Source of the DNA: Autumnicola psychrophila
GTDB lineage: Bacteria; Bacteroidota; Bacteroidia; Flavobacteriales; Flavobacteriaceae
NCBI RefSeq assembly: GCF_031846645.1
Contig: NZ_JAVRHN010000012.1
Coordinates: 52,884 to 116,883 of the forward strand
Direction of reading: 5' to 3'
DNA: 64,000 nucleotides
In this document: one piece after another, positions 53,148 to 62,432 of the stretch
Layout: each line of letters opens with the position of its first letter
Position numbering within the stretch: the stretch's first letter is position 1
The notes under the pieces: model-generated
What the model saw: only the letters and a program-made list of their open reading frames with translations
Told to the model about the DNA's origin: nothing
The model's database searches: none
Translations under genes and position numbers: made by a program

Positions 53148-54365
53148 ATGAAAATCCTTCATACTGCCGACTGGCATATTGGTAAGAAACTCCATAAACA
53201 TGAACTTTTCACAGACTTTGAACTTTTCGTAGAATGGCTGACCAATTGCATTGAAGAAAATAAAGTTGATGTCCTGTTGGTTTCCGGTGACGTTTTTGAT
53301 CTCGCCAATCCTTCTTCTGAAGCACGTAAACAATATTATAAAGCCTTATTGCAACTGCGGAAACTCGACTGCAAAATTATCCTTACCGGCGGCAACCACG
53401 ATTCCCCGGCGATGCTGGATGCACCAAAGGAAATCCTGAAGGAGCTGGATATGCACGTAATTGGTGGTTTGCCAGAAAAACTTGAAGATTTAACTATTCC
53501 TGTTTCCGGGAAAAACGGTAAAACAGAACTGGTAATCGCTGCCCTGCCCTACTTGCGTGATTCTGATTTACGTAGTGCCAACGACGGCTATTCTTATGAT
53601 GATCGGTTGGAAGCTATCCGGAAAGGAATTCAGCGGACTTTCAACCAGGTTGCCGATATTTGCCAAAAAATATACCCGGCTGTTCCGGCGCTTTCCATGG
53701 GACATTTGTTTGCTGCAGGTTCAGAAACTTCAGAAAGCGAAAGGGATATCCAGATTGGGAATCAGGCGGCTTTTAATGCGCTTCAGTTTGGGGAATATTT
53801 CAGCTATATTGCTTTGGGTCATATTCATAAACCGCAAAAAGTTTCAGCCGCTGTGCCAATTTATTACAGCGGTTCGCCTCTTCAGCTTTCCTTCAGTGAA
53901 AGAAAAGATGATAAACGCGTGTTGCTAATAGATTCTGAAAAAAGCTGGCTTCCGGAGAATATTCCTGTTCCGTCTTTCCGAAAATTGCTGAAAATTAGCG
54001 GCAGCATTGAAGAGTTACAACTAAAACTTGGCGCACTTGAAAAACATAATCACCTGGATTCTTTAATTGAAGTAGAACTGAAGGAAGAGCATTACGACGC
54101 TACAAAAATCTATTTACTCGACGAGTTGGTCACAAATTTCAAAACTTCGGGTTATGAAATTGTAAAACACAGGGCGAGCTTTAAAAATCAGTTGAAATCC
54201 GCGGGTGAACTTTACAAAAATTCTCAGCAGCTCGAAGATTTAAAGCCAAAAGAAGTTTTTTCCAAACTCGTGAATGAGCATCAATATGACGAAGAAACCA
54301 GAAACGAAATTCTTGCTGCGTTTGATGAACTTTTGGAAGAAATTGAAATTAGCGAAAACGATTAA
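53148..54365 (+). CDS. sbcD: Exonuclease SbcCD, nuclease subunit SbcD
   Basis: A 405-residue metallophosphoesterase-type nuclease with the five phosphoesterase motifs: LHTADWHIG, VSGDVFD, GGNHDS, MGHLF and ALGHIHKP. With SbcC it cuts hairpins and double-strand ends in DNA repair and replication. It lies two bases upstream of sbcC, so the two subunits are co-translated. Confidence 0.95.
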   Translation: MKILHTADWHIGKKLHKHELFTDFELFVEWLTNCIEENKVDVLLVSGDVFDLANPSSEARKQYYKALLQLRKLDCKIILTGGNHDSPAMLDAPKEILKELDMHVIGGLPEKLEDLTIPVSGKNGKTELVIAALPYLRDSDLRSANDGYSYDDRLEAIRKGIQRTFNQVADICQKIYPAVPALSMGHLFAAGSETSESERDIQIGNQAAFNALQFGEYFSYIALGHIHKPQKVSAAVPIYYSGSPLQLSFSERKDDKRVLLIDSEKSWLPENIPVPSFRKLLKISGSIEELQLKLGALEKHNHLDSLIEVELKEEHYDATKIYLLDELVTNFKTSGYEIVKHRASFKNQLKSAGELYKNSQQLEDLKPKEVFSKLVNEHQYDEETRNEILAAFDELLEEIEISEND

Positions 54366-54367
54366 AA

Positions 54368-57300
54368 ATGAAGATCCTAAAAATAGAATTTCAGAATATA
54401 AATTCACTTAAAGGCGAACATAAAATTGACTTTACCGCTGCTCCTTTTACCGCCAGTTCGTTGTTCGCGATCACCGGCCCAACAGGTAGTGGAAAAAGTA
54501 CCATTTTAGATGTCATTTCCCTCGCATTATTTAACCAGGTGCCAAGGTTGGGCAAGATCACCAAAAATGAAATTATCGCCAAAGGAGCAATTCTTACCCG
54601 CAATCAGAAGGAAGCTTTTGCGCGTGTTACTTACCACAGCAAAAGTGGGAAATTCAGCTCCCTCTGGAGTATTTCTACTGCAAGAACCGGTAATCTTCGG
54701 GAATATGATATGCAGCTAAGCAATGCGGAAACCGGAGAAATTATCGATCTTAAAAAATCTGAAGTTCCGGCAAAGAATGAAGATTTAATTGGTCTTAATT
54801 ATAACCAATTTATAAAGTCAGTTTTGCTGGCGCAGGGCGAATTTGCACAGTTTCTAAAGGCAAAGAAAGAAGAACGTGGGGAATTACTGGAGAAAATTAC
54901 CGGCACCGGAATTTACCGAAAACTGGGAATTAAAGCATTTGAAAAAAACCGTGCAGTAAACCAGGATATCCAGGAACAGCAGAATGAAATAAAAATTATT
55001 CAGCAGAAGTTGCTTGAGGAAGAAATCCTGAAAAACCATCAGGAACAGTTTCAGGAGAAAACGAGTGCCTGCGAAATATTTCAGAAGGAAATTGAGGTTT
55101 TAAATAAGGCATTAGAGCTAAAAAGCAATATTGAAAGTCAGAAAAAGGAAATTACAAAATTAGAATTTCAGAAAAGCGAAGCTTTAGAGAAGCTAAAAAC
55201 CTTTGAAAAAGAACACGGTTTTCCTTTAAAGCAACATGAAAAAGTCCAGGATTTTTCTGATGATTTGAGGAGCTGGAATCAGCTTAAAAAAGAGATTCTC
55301 GATCTCCAGGAGGAAATTAAAAACATTAAAAAAAAGAAGCAGGAAAATTCAGAAAAAGCCGATGCTCTAAAAAGACAAATATCGACTTTTATTCATTCTG
55401 AAGTCAATGCTGAAGATCTTCCTGAAAAATTACAAGCATTTACCAGGAAAATTCAGACGCTACAGGAACAAAAGAAGGAGAAATTAAGTGCATATTCTTA
55501 TCAGAAGTCTCAGTTTTTATCAGAATTAAGAGAAGTTCCGTTTCAGCTCAATGAAAAGGATCTTCCGGAAAGTTTACAGCAATTAAAAGAGCTAAAAATT
55601 GAAGCTGATCGAAAATCGGCAAATTTGAGTGCCGACCTTAAAACAATGGACCTTCAGAATCCTCAGGAAGAAAAGGAAAATATCCAAAAGCATTTAAAAC
55701 TGGCCCGTGAAGCAACACGAGATTTCTTCAGCATAGAAAAAATTTCAGAAGAAATAGAAAAACTGACTGCAGAGAAAGAAGTCATTACTCCAAAGCTTGA
55801 TACTCTTCCGGAAGAGATAGAGAAAGCAGAAAACACTTCAGAAAAGTATAAAAATCGGCTCGAAAATCTCAATTTAAAGAAGGAAAACCAGCTATTGCGG
55901 GCAAGCTTGGAAGAACACCGATTAAATTTAAAAAATGGAGAAGCCTGTCCGCTCTGTGGCGCTTTCGAACATCCTTATGCACAGAATTTACCCGAAAAAG
56001 ATGATTCTCTGGACATGGAAATCGGTAAAATTCAGCAAGAATTGCAGGAATGGAACCGGACACTGAATACTGCGAGCCTTAATTTTAAAAATCTGCAGGA
56101 ACGTTTGCAGGAGCTGGATAAAAATCTTCAAGAAGCAGAAAAAAAGGCTAGGCATCAAAAATTACAATTTTCGGAAAAGTATGTAATGCTTCCTAAAGCT
56201 GAAACCAGTACAGAATGGGAAAATAATTGCACCTCTTTTGAAAATCAGCTCCAACAGCTTGAGCAATACGAAAAATGGCAAAAAACGGCATTGGCAATTT
56301 CTGAAGGGATTCCTACCCTGGAAAAACTTCAGGAAATTTTGGAAGAAGGAAAAGAACTGAAGCAAAAACTGGACGAATTATATAAAGGAGACGATATTTT
56401 TCGAAACAGTCAGCAGTTTCAAAATCGCTGGATAAGTAACCAGGAAGAAAAGAAAGCTTTAGTTTCAAAATATGAGGAACTTGAGAAAACTTCCGAAGAA
56501 AAAGCGGCTGTAAAGTCAAAAACAGAAGAAAATCTTTCCGGAAAAAGCGCAGAACAAGGTTTTGCAGCTATTGAAGATGCTTTTAAAGCAGTAATGACAG
56601 ATTCAGAATGTAATGCGTTGCGTTCTAAACGGGAAACGATTCAGAAGCAAATAGATAATTCTGTTGCCTCTCTAAAAATTCTGAATCAACAGCTGGAAAC
56701 TTCAGAAAAACTGGATGTAGAGAAGGAAAAGTCGATTTTACTGGAGGAGCTGGAAGATCAAAAAGTAAAGTTTCAGAATATAAGTGACGAGTGCAAAGAA
56801 ATTCACAGGATTATCAAAAATCATGATGAAAACCTGGAGCGCCTAAGAGAATTAAAGTCGGAAATTGCTGAAAAAGAAAAGCAGACCAAACGCTGGCGAT
56901 TGCTGAATGAACTGATAGGTGATTCTAAAGGGAAAAATTTCAATGATTTCGCCCAGGATTTGAGTCTGAGTCAATTACTGCAGCTGGCCAACGTACGCCT
57001 TAAAGATCTCAGCGACCGTTACCACATCGATAAGCCGGAAGAAGAGGAAGACGACGGGCTCGTTGCTATTGACGAGCATATGGGCGGGCAGCGACGTTCG
57101 GTAAAGACACTTTCAGGAGGAGAAACTTTTATCCTGAGCCTTTCGATGGCTTTGGCGCTTTCTGACCTCGCTTCTAAAAATGTGGAAATAAACAGCCTGT
57201 TTATTGATGAAGGTTTTGGAACGCTCGATCCTGAAACGCTCGACCAAACACTCGATACTTTGGAAAAACTGCAGGCGGAATCTTCAAAAACGATCGGAAT

Positions 57301-57394
57301 AATTAGTCATGTGGATTCGTTAAAAGAAAGGATTGCCACTCAAATCAAATTAACCCGAAACGGACAGGGATATAGTAGTTTGGAAGTGAATTAG
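54368..57394 (+). CDS. sbcC: Exonuclease SbcCD, ATPase subunit SbcC
   Basis: A 1008-residue SMC-like ATPase: Walker A GPTGSGKST (37-45), two long coiled coils, and the zinc hook ACPLCG at about residue 526. The signature TLSGGETFILSLSMALAL and Walker B SLFIDEGFGTLD follow near the C-terminus. The length and domain order are normal for the family. It tethers DNA ends through hook dimerisation and drives the SbcD nuclease. Confidence 0.96.
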   Translation: MKILKIEFQNINSLKGEHKIDFTAAPFTASSLFAITGPTGSGKSTILDVISLALFNQVPRLGKITKNEIIAKGAILTRNQKEAFARVTYHSKSGKFSSLWSISTARTGNLREYDMQLSNAETGEIIDLKKSEVPAKNEDLIGLNYNQFIKSVLLAQGEFAQFLKAKKEERGELLEKITGTGIYRKLGIKAFEKNRAVNQDIQEQQNEIKIIQQKLLEEEILKNHQEQFQEKTSACEIFQKEIEVLNKALELKSNIESQKKEITKLEFQKSEALEKLKTFEKEHGFPLKQHEKVQDFSDDLRSWNQLKKEILDLQEEIKNIKKKKQENSEKADALKRQISTFIHSEVNAEDLPEKLQAFTRKIQTLQEQKKEKLSAYSYQKSQFLSELREVPFQLNEKDLPESLQQLKELKIEADRKSANLSADLKTMDLQNPQEEKENIQKHLKLAREATRDFFSIEKISEEIEKLTAEKEVITPKLDTLPEEIEKAENTSEKYKNRLENLNLKKENQLLRASLEEHRLNLKNGEACPLCGAFEHPYAQNLPEKDDSLDMEIGKIQQELQEWNRTLNTASLNFKNLQERLQELDKNLQEAEKKARHQKLQFSEKYVMLPKAETSTEWENNCTSFENQLQQLEQYEKWQKTALAISEGIPTLEKLQEILEEGKELKQKLDELYKGDDIFRNSQQFQNRWISNQEEKKALVSKYEELEKTSEEKAAVKSKTEENLSGKSAEQGFAAIEDAFKAVMTDSECNALRSKRETIQKQIDNSVASLKILNQQLETSEKLDVEKEKSILLEELEDQKVKFQNISDECKEIHRIIKNHDENLERLRELKSEIAEKEKQTKRWRLLNELIGDSKGKNFNDFAQDLSLSQLLQLANVRLKDLSDRYHIDKPEEEEDDGLVAIDEHMGGQRRSVKTLSGGETFILSLSMALALSDLASKNVEINSLFIDEGFGTLDPETLDQTLDTLEKLQAESSKTIGIISHVDSLKERIATQIKLTRNGQGYSSLEVN

Positions 57395-57710
57395 TTGGTA
57401 GGCTGTAGACCATAGTCGATAGAAAAAAGATATTTTAAATTTTGAAATCTGAATTTTGAATGTTCTTTTTCCTTTTTCGCTCTTTAACTCTTCCCTTTCC
57501 GCACCTCGAATGCACGAATAATTCTCAAGAAAGTTTCCCGCAGATCCCGCAGATAAGCGCAGAAACCCCGCTATGCACTTTTGTAGCTCGCCTTCATACT
57601 TTTAACTTCGAATTCCCCCTTCACTCTTTTCCTCTTTGGCTATTTTTAATCTTTTCTCTCTGTTCTTTCTTCTTACTTCAGAATTTAAAATTCATCATTC
57701 AAAATTATTT
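57395..57710. repeat. Low-complexity spacer with CGCAGAT repeats
   Basis: No gene is supported. At 57537-57564 the nine-base unit CCCGCAGAT occurs twice in tandem and is followed by a variant AAGCGCAGAA. Pyrimidine-rich tracts and TTTTGAA/TTCAAAA words fill the rest. Similar CGCAGAT-type words are, as I recall, common intergenic repeats in Flavobacteriia. Confidence 0.6.
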
Positions 57711-58361
57711 TTATTCCGCGGGAAGTACATAATAGTAGATAGAAATAAAGTGGCAAAACGTTCCAAATAACACAAACATGTGAAATATTGCATGGTTAAA
57801 TTTTATCCTGTCCAGGCTGAAAAGTACTGCACCAATAGTATATGAAATTCCGCCGGCGACGAGCCACATTAGTCCGTTAAAGCTAAGGTTTTCTACTAAT
57901 GGTTTTACGGCAAAAACGATGATCCAGCCCATTACCACATACATAATTGTAGAAAGGGTCTGGTATTTTCCGGTGAAAAAAAACTTAAGTATAATTCCCG
58001 CCAAAGCCATTCCCCAAACCACACCAAAGATAATCCAGCCAGATGTTCCCTGTAAGGTAACCAGTGCAAAAGGCGTGTAAGTACCTGCAATAAGTACGTA
58101 AATGGCAGAGTGGTCGAGGATATTAAGTCTTACCCGTAGCCTGTGTTTTTTTGCGCTGTGATAGAGCGTGGAAGCTGCATACAAAAGCACCATACTTGCT
58201 CCAAAAATAAGGATACTTACCAAATGAACGGTTTCTCCGTAATCGTCGGCGCGCAGGATTAGAAGCACTAATCCAAAGATGCTTAATCCAAAACCGAAGG
58301 CATGGGAAATCACATTCAGTTTCTCCTCGAAAGGCGGATAAGTGTTCGGGTTCTGATCCAC
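57711..58361 (-). CDS. Hemolysin III family (PAQR-type) membrane protein
   Basis: A 216-residue protein with seven hydrophobic segments and the family's polar residues: EEKLNVISHAFGFGLS near the start, STLYHS, ILDHSAIYVLIAGTYTPF and a late HAIFHMFVLFGTFCHF with metal-binding His. The PAQR fold is an integral membrane hydrolase; in bacteria the family is linked to membrane lipid or fluidity control. It uses a GTG start, with no nearby ATG. Confidence 0.92.
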   Translation of the reverse strand: MDQNPNTYPPFEEKLNVISHAFGFGLSIFGLVLLILRADDYGETVHLVSILIFGASMVLLYAASTLYHSAKKHRLRVRLNILDHSAIYVLIAGTYTPFALVTLQGTSGWIIFGVVWGMALAGIILKFFFTGKYQTLSTIMYVVMGWIIVFAVKPLVENLSFNGLMWLVAGGISYTIGAVLFSLDRIKFNHAIFHMFVLFGTFCHFISIYYYVLPAE

Positions 58362-58444
58362 AGCAAAAAAAGTTTAAACGATCTTCAGAATAAATTTATC
58401 GCATATTCTGAAGATTGTCAACCTCTTTTGCTTAAAGATAACAT

Positions 58445-60337
58445 TTAATAAAGCACCCTGAATTTAATTGTGCCTTCTATGCCTTTTAATTCCTTAATCA
58501 CATCGGCATCGTAAGCCTTGTCAATATCTGTAATCACGTAACCCACAGTCTCGTTCGTCTTGAGATACTGCCCAACAATGTTAATGTCGTTTGCAGCAAG
58601 AATTTTATTGATATGCGCGATAATGCCCGGTTTATTGTGATGGATATGAATAAGCCTGTGTGCATTTTCAAGACTTGGCAACTGCAGGTTAGGAAAGTTT
58701 ACAGAATTTGTTGTTCCACCGGTATTGATGTAATCGATGATTTTTCCCGGAACAAAATTTCCGATATTTTCCTGGGCTTCCTGTGTACTACCGCCAATAT
58801 GCGGAGTCAGGATAACATTGGGCAAGCCGCAAAGTTCAGATTCGAACTTTTCGTTGTTCGTTTTTGGCTCCTTCGGAAATACATCTATTCCCGCTCCTTT
58901 AATTTTTCCGGAAGAAATATGCTTCTTAAGAGCTTTCACATCAACAACCTGCCCCCTACTCAAATTAAGAAGAATAGAACCTTCTTGCATTTGCTGAAAT
59001 TGCTCTTCTCCTATAAGGTTTTGATTTGCTGCTCTTCCGTCTACATGAAGTGTCACAATTTCTGCAGTTTCCAAAAGTTCCTGAAGGCTGCTGCATTTAG
59101 TGGCATTTCCCAAAGCAAGTCTTTCTACAAGATCATAGTAATAAACATCAAAACCTATTGCCTCTGCCACAACAGAAAGTTGAGCTCCAATATTTCCGTA
59201 GCCAACAATTCCCAGCTTTTTACCACGAATTTCGTAGCTTCCGGAAGCGGATTTATTCCATTTTCCCTGGTGCATTTCAGCAATACGATCTGGAAGATTT
59301 CGCATAAGAAGGATAATCTCACCAATTGCCAACTCTACAACAGATCTCGTGTTACTGTAAGGAGCGTTAAAAACGGCAACTCCCTTTTTAAGACATTCCT
59401 CAAGGTCTATCTGGTTGGTCCCAATACAAAAAGCACCAACTGCAATAAGACGTTGTGCATTATCCAGCACCTTTTTGGTAAGTTGAGTTTTGGAACGGAT
59501 TCCCAAAACAGAAACGTCCTTAATTTTTTCAGCTAATTCATCTTCATCCATTCCCCCGGCATACGTCGAGACATTGTAACCTTCTTTTTTCATAATGGCT
59601 ACAGCATCTTCATGCACGTTTTCAAGAAGTAAAACTTTAATTCGGTTTTTAGGGTAAGAAATAGCTTTATTCATTTTATGTAGATATAAAAATTCATCAA
59701 GACTCGGGGTAATATGATCTGCCTTTGCAGTGACTTTTTCCCGCGAAACGTTTTCAGTAAATGCGTAAAATTTATTGGCAAGACCTGCCGCTTTTATTTC
59801 ATAATCTGTGTATCCATCGCCAATCACATACACATCACCCTTAAGCTCCAGTGCCTTTAACTGCTCCACCTTACCGTTATTGGAAGAGAGCACATTGTCT
59901 TTATCAAAACCTATAATTTTACCCTCGTCATCAAATACAAAACTGTTGGCAAATACATTTTCCTCTTTTATCCCATATTGGGAAACGATAGGTACAATAA
60001 ATTCCTTAAAACCATTCGAAAGAATAAAGATGTGATCTTTGTTTTCCTGGAAAAAATCTTCATTTCGTACAAAAGAAGAAGAAACTTTTCCTTTTAGGCT
60101 TTCAATAAGCGGTTCAAGATGGCTTTTCTCTGCCTGCAGTAATTCGAGACGTTTCTGGATAGATTCCCTCAGGGATAAACCTCCCTCCATTCCTCTGTCA
60201 GTTAACGATTTTAGATCAGCAAGGAGCTGCTCACGGTTTGGCTTTCCAGACAATGAAATTTCACCTAAAATATCCAGGGCTTCAACCTGGGTAAATGTAC
60301 TGTCAAAATCTATTACGTAATTCCTATTGTTTTCCAT
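58445..60337 (-). CDS. serA: Fused phosphoserine phosphatase (SerB-like) and D-3-phosphoglycerate dehydrogenase (SerA)
   Basis: A 630-residue protein with two activities of serine synthesis. Residues 1-225 are a HAD phosphatase with DFDST (Asp 10, Asp 12), LSNG (Ser 107), Lys 156 and GDGYTD (173-178). Residues 232-550 are a phosphoglycerate dehydrogenase with the NAD motif GYGNIG (379-384), SRG (Arg 461), DVFPKEP (Glu 490) and TPHIGGS (His 513). A C-terminal ACT domain (about 560-630) could bind serine for feedback control. It would carry out the first and last steps of the phosphorylated serine route; the middle aminotransferase is not in the window. Confidence 0.93.
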   Translation of the reverse strand: MENNRNYVIDFDSTFTQVEALDILGEISLSGKPNREQLLADLKSLTDRGMEGGLSLRESIQKRLELLQAEKSHLEPLIESLKGKVSSSFVRNEDFFQENKDHIFILSNGFKEFIVPIVSQYGIKEENVFANSFVFDDEGKIIGFDKDNVLSSNNGKVEQLKALELKGDVYVIGDGYTDYEIKAAGLANKFYAFTENVSREKVTAKADHITPSLDEFLYLHKMNKAISYPKNRIKVLLLENVHEDAVAIMKKEGYNVSTYAGGMDEDELAEKIKDVSVLGIRSKTQLTKKVLDNAQRLIAVGAFCIGTNQIDLEECLKKGVAVFNAPYSNTRSVVELAIGEIILLMRNLPDRIAEMHQGKWNKSASGSYEIRGKKLGIVGYGNIGAQLSVVAEAIGFDVYYYDLVERLALGNATKCSSLQELLETAEIVTLHVDGRAANQNLIGEEQFQQMQEGSILLNLSRGQVVDVKALKKHISSGKIKGAGIDVFPKEPKTNNEKFESELCGLPNVILTPHIGGSTQEAQENIGNFVPGKIIDYINTGGTTNSVNFPNLQLPSLENAHRLIHIHHNKPGIIAHINKILAANDINIVGQYLKTNETVGYVITDIDKAYDADVIKELKGIEGTIKFRVLY

Positions 60338-60372
60338 GCAGAATACTCTCTTCAGGTTTTAATAATAAGCCC

Positions 60373-60380
60373 CAAAACTA
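60373..60380 (-). promoter_or_regulatory. -7 promoter element of the serB-serA gene (TAGTTTTG)
   Basis: TAGTTTTG on the minus strand fits TAnnTTTG, about 36 bases before the ATG. The nearest TTG is 27 bp upstream, longer than usual. Confidence 0.42.
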
Positions 60381-60525
60381 AGATTTTTAGCGCATTTATA
60401 AGCACTTCAAAAAATTATATCTGAAGCTTTTATCGTTTTTACACAAATTAGAGAAAATCGTTAAATACATTTAAATTTAAATGCACTAATAAGGATATGA
60501 ATTATGAAAAAGATAAGTTTTAAAG

Positions 60526-60533
60526 TAAATTTG
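60526..60533 (+). promoter_or_regulatory. -7 promoter element of the SDR/epimerase pair (TAAATTTG)
   Basis: TAAATTTG matches TAnnTTTG and lies 20 bases before the ATG at 60554. No -33 TTG is visible. Confidence 0.5.
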
Positions 60534-60553
60534 TTGCTTTTAATAAACTAATA

Positions 60554-61366
60554 ATGAATATAACCAGAAACGGAAAACCGGGACGTTTCGCGCTAATCAC
60601 CGGTGCTAGCAGAGGCCTGGGAAAAGCCTTTGCATTTGATCTCGCTAAACGGCAAAGAAACGTAATCCTGGTAAGTTTACCTGGAGAAGGCCTGGAACAG
60701 GTGGCAGAAGAAGTCCGGAAAGCCGGCTGTGAAGCTCATTTTTACGAAACAGACCTTACTGTAAAACAAAATGTCCTGGACCTTACCGCATGGATAAATA
60801 ACAATTTTCGCCTCGATATTCTTATTAACAATGCAGGATTTGGAGGTAACAAAAGATTTCTGGAAGCAGGTGCAGATTATATCGACAAGATGATTGAGCT
60901 AAATGTAAAAGCTACTTCCATAATCACCCACCAACTCCTTCCCAACCTGCTTAAAAGTAAAAAGTCTTATGTGCTGAATGTTTCCAGCATGGCAGCCATG
61001 AGCCCCATTGCTTATAAAACTGTTTATCCGGCTTCCAAGGCTTTTGTACACAGTTTTACCCGAAGCCTGCAAAGTGAATTTTCAGATAAAGGAGTGTTTT
61101 TCAGCGTACTTAATCCGGGACCCATAAAGACAAACGGAGATGTTTCTTCAAGAATCGACAAGCAAGGGATGCGGACTAAAATACTTGTTCTTCCGCCGGA
61201 AGAAATCGCCAGGCTTTCTATCGATCAACTTTTCAACGGAAAAAACGTGATAAAACTGAACTGGGCACACCGCTTTGGCTGGTTCTTACTACATGTCTTA
61301 CCCGTATCGGTTAAAATGTCAATTTTGAGCAATAATGCACTGAAGGAAATAGAAAACGCCGATTAA
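60554..61366 (+). CDS. Short-chain dehydrogenase/reductase
   Basis: A 270-residue classical SDR with LITGASRGLGKAFAFDL, the NNAGFG stretch, the catalytic Ser in VLNVSSMAAMSP and Tyr-Lys in YPASKAFVHSFT. The C-terminal hydrophobic stretch FGWFLLHVLPVSVKMSI may touch the membrane, as in some 3-ketoacyl or steroid-type reductases. It overlaps the next gene by one base (TAATG), so they share a transcript. Substrate unknown. Confidence 0.88.
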   Translation: MNITRNGKPGRFALITGASRGLGKAFAFDLAKRQRNVILVSLPGEGLEQVAEEVRKAGCEAHFYETDLTVKQNVLDLTAWINNNFRLDILINNAGFGGNKRFLEAGADYIDKMIELNVKATSIITHQLLPNLLKSKKSYVLNVSSMAAMSPIAYKTVYPASKAFVHSFTRSLQSEFSDKGVFFSVLNPGPIKTNGDVSSRIDKQGMRTKILVLPPEEIARLSIDQLFNGKNVIKLNWAHRFGWFLLHVLPVSVKMSILSNNALKEIENAD

Positions 61367-62340
61367 TGAAGCTGCTTATTACCGGAGCTAACGGCTTACT
61401 GGCAACCAATACTATAAAACATTTTCTTGAGCTTGGCCACAGTGTGAAAGGGCTTTTAAGAAACAAGCAAAAATTTGTATTGCCATCGCATCCCAATCTT
61501 GAACTTGTACAGGGCGATATTACAGATAAGTCGGCTGTAGAAAATGCTGTTAAAGATTGTGATGCTGTGATCCACATCGCTGCTCTCACTGCCCCGGATT
61601 TGCCAAATTACGATAGCTACTATAAAGTAAATGTCCTGGGAAGTGAAAATCTTGTCAAATCCGCTATAAATCATCAGCTTAAAAAGTTTATTTACGTAAG
61701 TTCGGCAAATGCCATGGGTTTTGGAACTTTAGAAAATCCGGGAACAGAAACCACCCCTTTAAAGCCCCCCTTTACTGAATCACTCTACGCAAAAAGTAAG
61801 CTGGAAGCCCAGGAGAAGTTGTTTTCTTATGCTGATAAGATTGATGTTGTTATGGTAAACCCTACTTTTATGCTGGGACCTCACGATGGCAAACCAAGTT
61901 CCGGAGAAATCATTCTCATGGGCTATGGTAAAAAATTTATTTTTTATCCTCCCGGCGGAAAGAATTTTGTGGATGTGCGGGATGCTGCCAGAGGAATAAG
62001 TGCTGCTTTGGAAAAAGGTGAAAACCGGGAAACCTATCTTCTCGCAGGGCAAAATTTGAGTTATAAGGAGTTTTTTCAGAAGTTGGTAGAGCGATCAGCA
62101 ACCAAATCGGTCATGATAAAAGTACCCAGACAGTTACTTCTAATCGCTGGCTACGGCGGGGATTTTATAAGAAAGCTGGCTATAAAAACTTCAGTTTCAT
62201 CTGCCAATATGAAGATCTTAAGTGTTAAAAATTATTATTCCGCTAAAAAAGCAGAGGAAAAACTAGGTGTTCATTTTCATCCAATTGATCAGGCAATTGA
62301 TGATGCAATTGATTGGTTTCATGAGAATGGAAAATTATAA
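61366..62340 (+). CDS. NAD-dependent epimerase/dehydratase family protein
   Basis: A 324-residue extended SDR with LLITGANGLLATNTIKHFLE as the NAD-binding start (the usual GxxGxxG reads GANGLLA, so its last Gly is Ala), VIHIAALTAPD, and YAKSKLEAQEKL with the catalytic Tyr and Lys. The family is broad, including flavonol reductase and cholesterol dehydrogenase-like members. It is translationally coupled to the SDR before it, and the pair may act on a lipid or terpenoid intermediate; that is only a guess. Confidence 0.86.
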   Translation: MKLLITGANGLLATNTIKHFLELGHSVKGLLRNKQKFVLPSHPNLELVQGDITDKSAVENAVKDCDAVIHIAALTAPDLPNYDSYYKVNVLGSENLVKSAINHQLKKFIYVSSANAMGFGTLENPGTETTPLKPPFTESLYAKSKLEAQEKLFSYADKIDVVMVNPTFMLGPHDGKPSSGEIILMGYGKKFIFYPPGGKNFVDVRDAARGISAALEKGENRETYLLAGQNLSYKEFFQKLVERSATKSVMIKVPRQLLLIAGYGGDFIRKLAIKTSVSSANMKILSVKNYYSAKKAEEKLGVHFHPIDQAIDDAIDWFHENGKL

Positions 62341-62432
62341 TTTCCCCTTCCTTCAATAGCAATAAAAACGGAAATTTGATCTCGGATTTTTGAAGAAATC
62401 CTGTAGTTTAGTAGCTACATAATATTCTTCAA

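Noticed and set aside
58613..59536. A 307-codon open frame on the plus strand
   Set aside because: It lies wholly inside the serB-serA fusion on the other strand, shows no family features, and is rich in Cys, Phe and Lys as expected of an antisense shadow.
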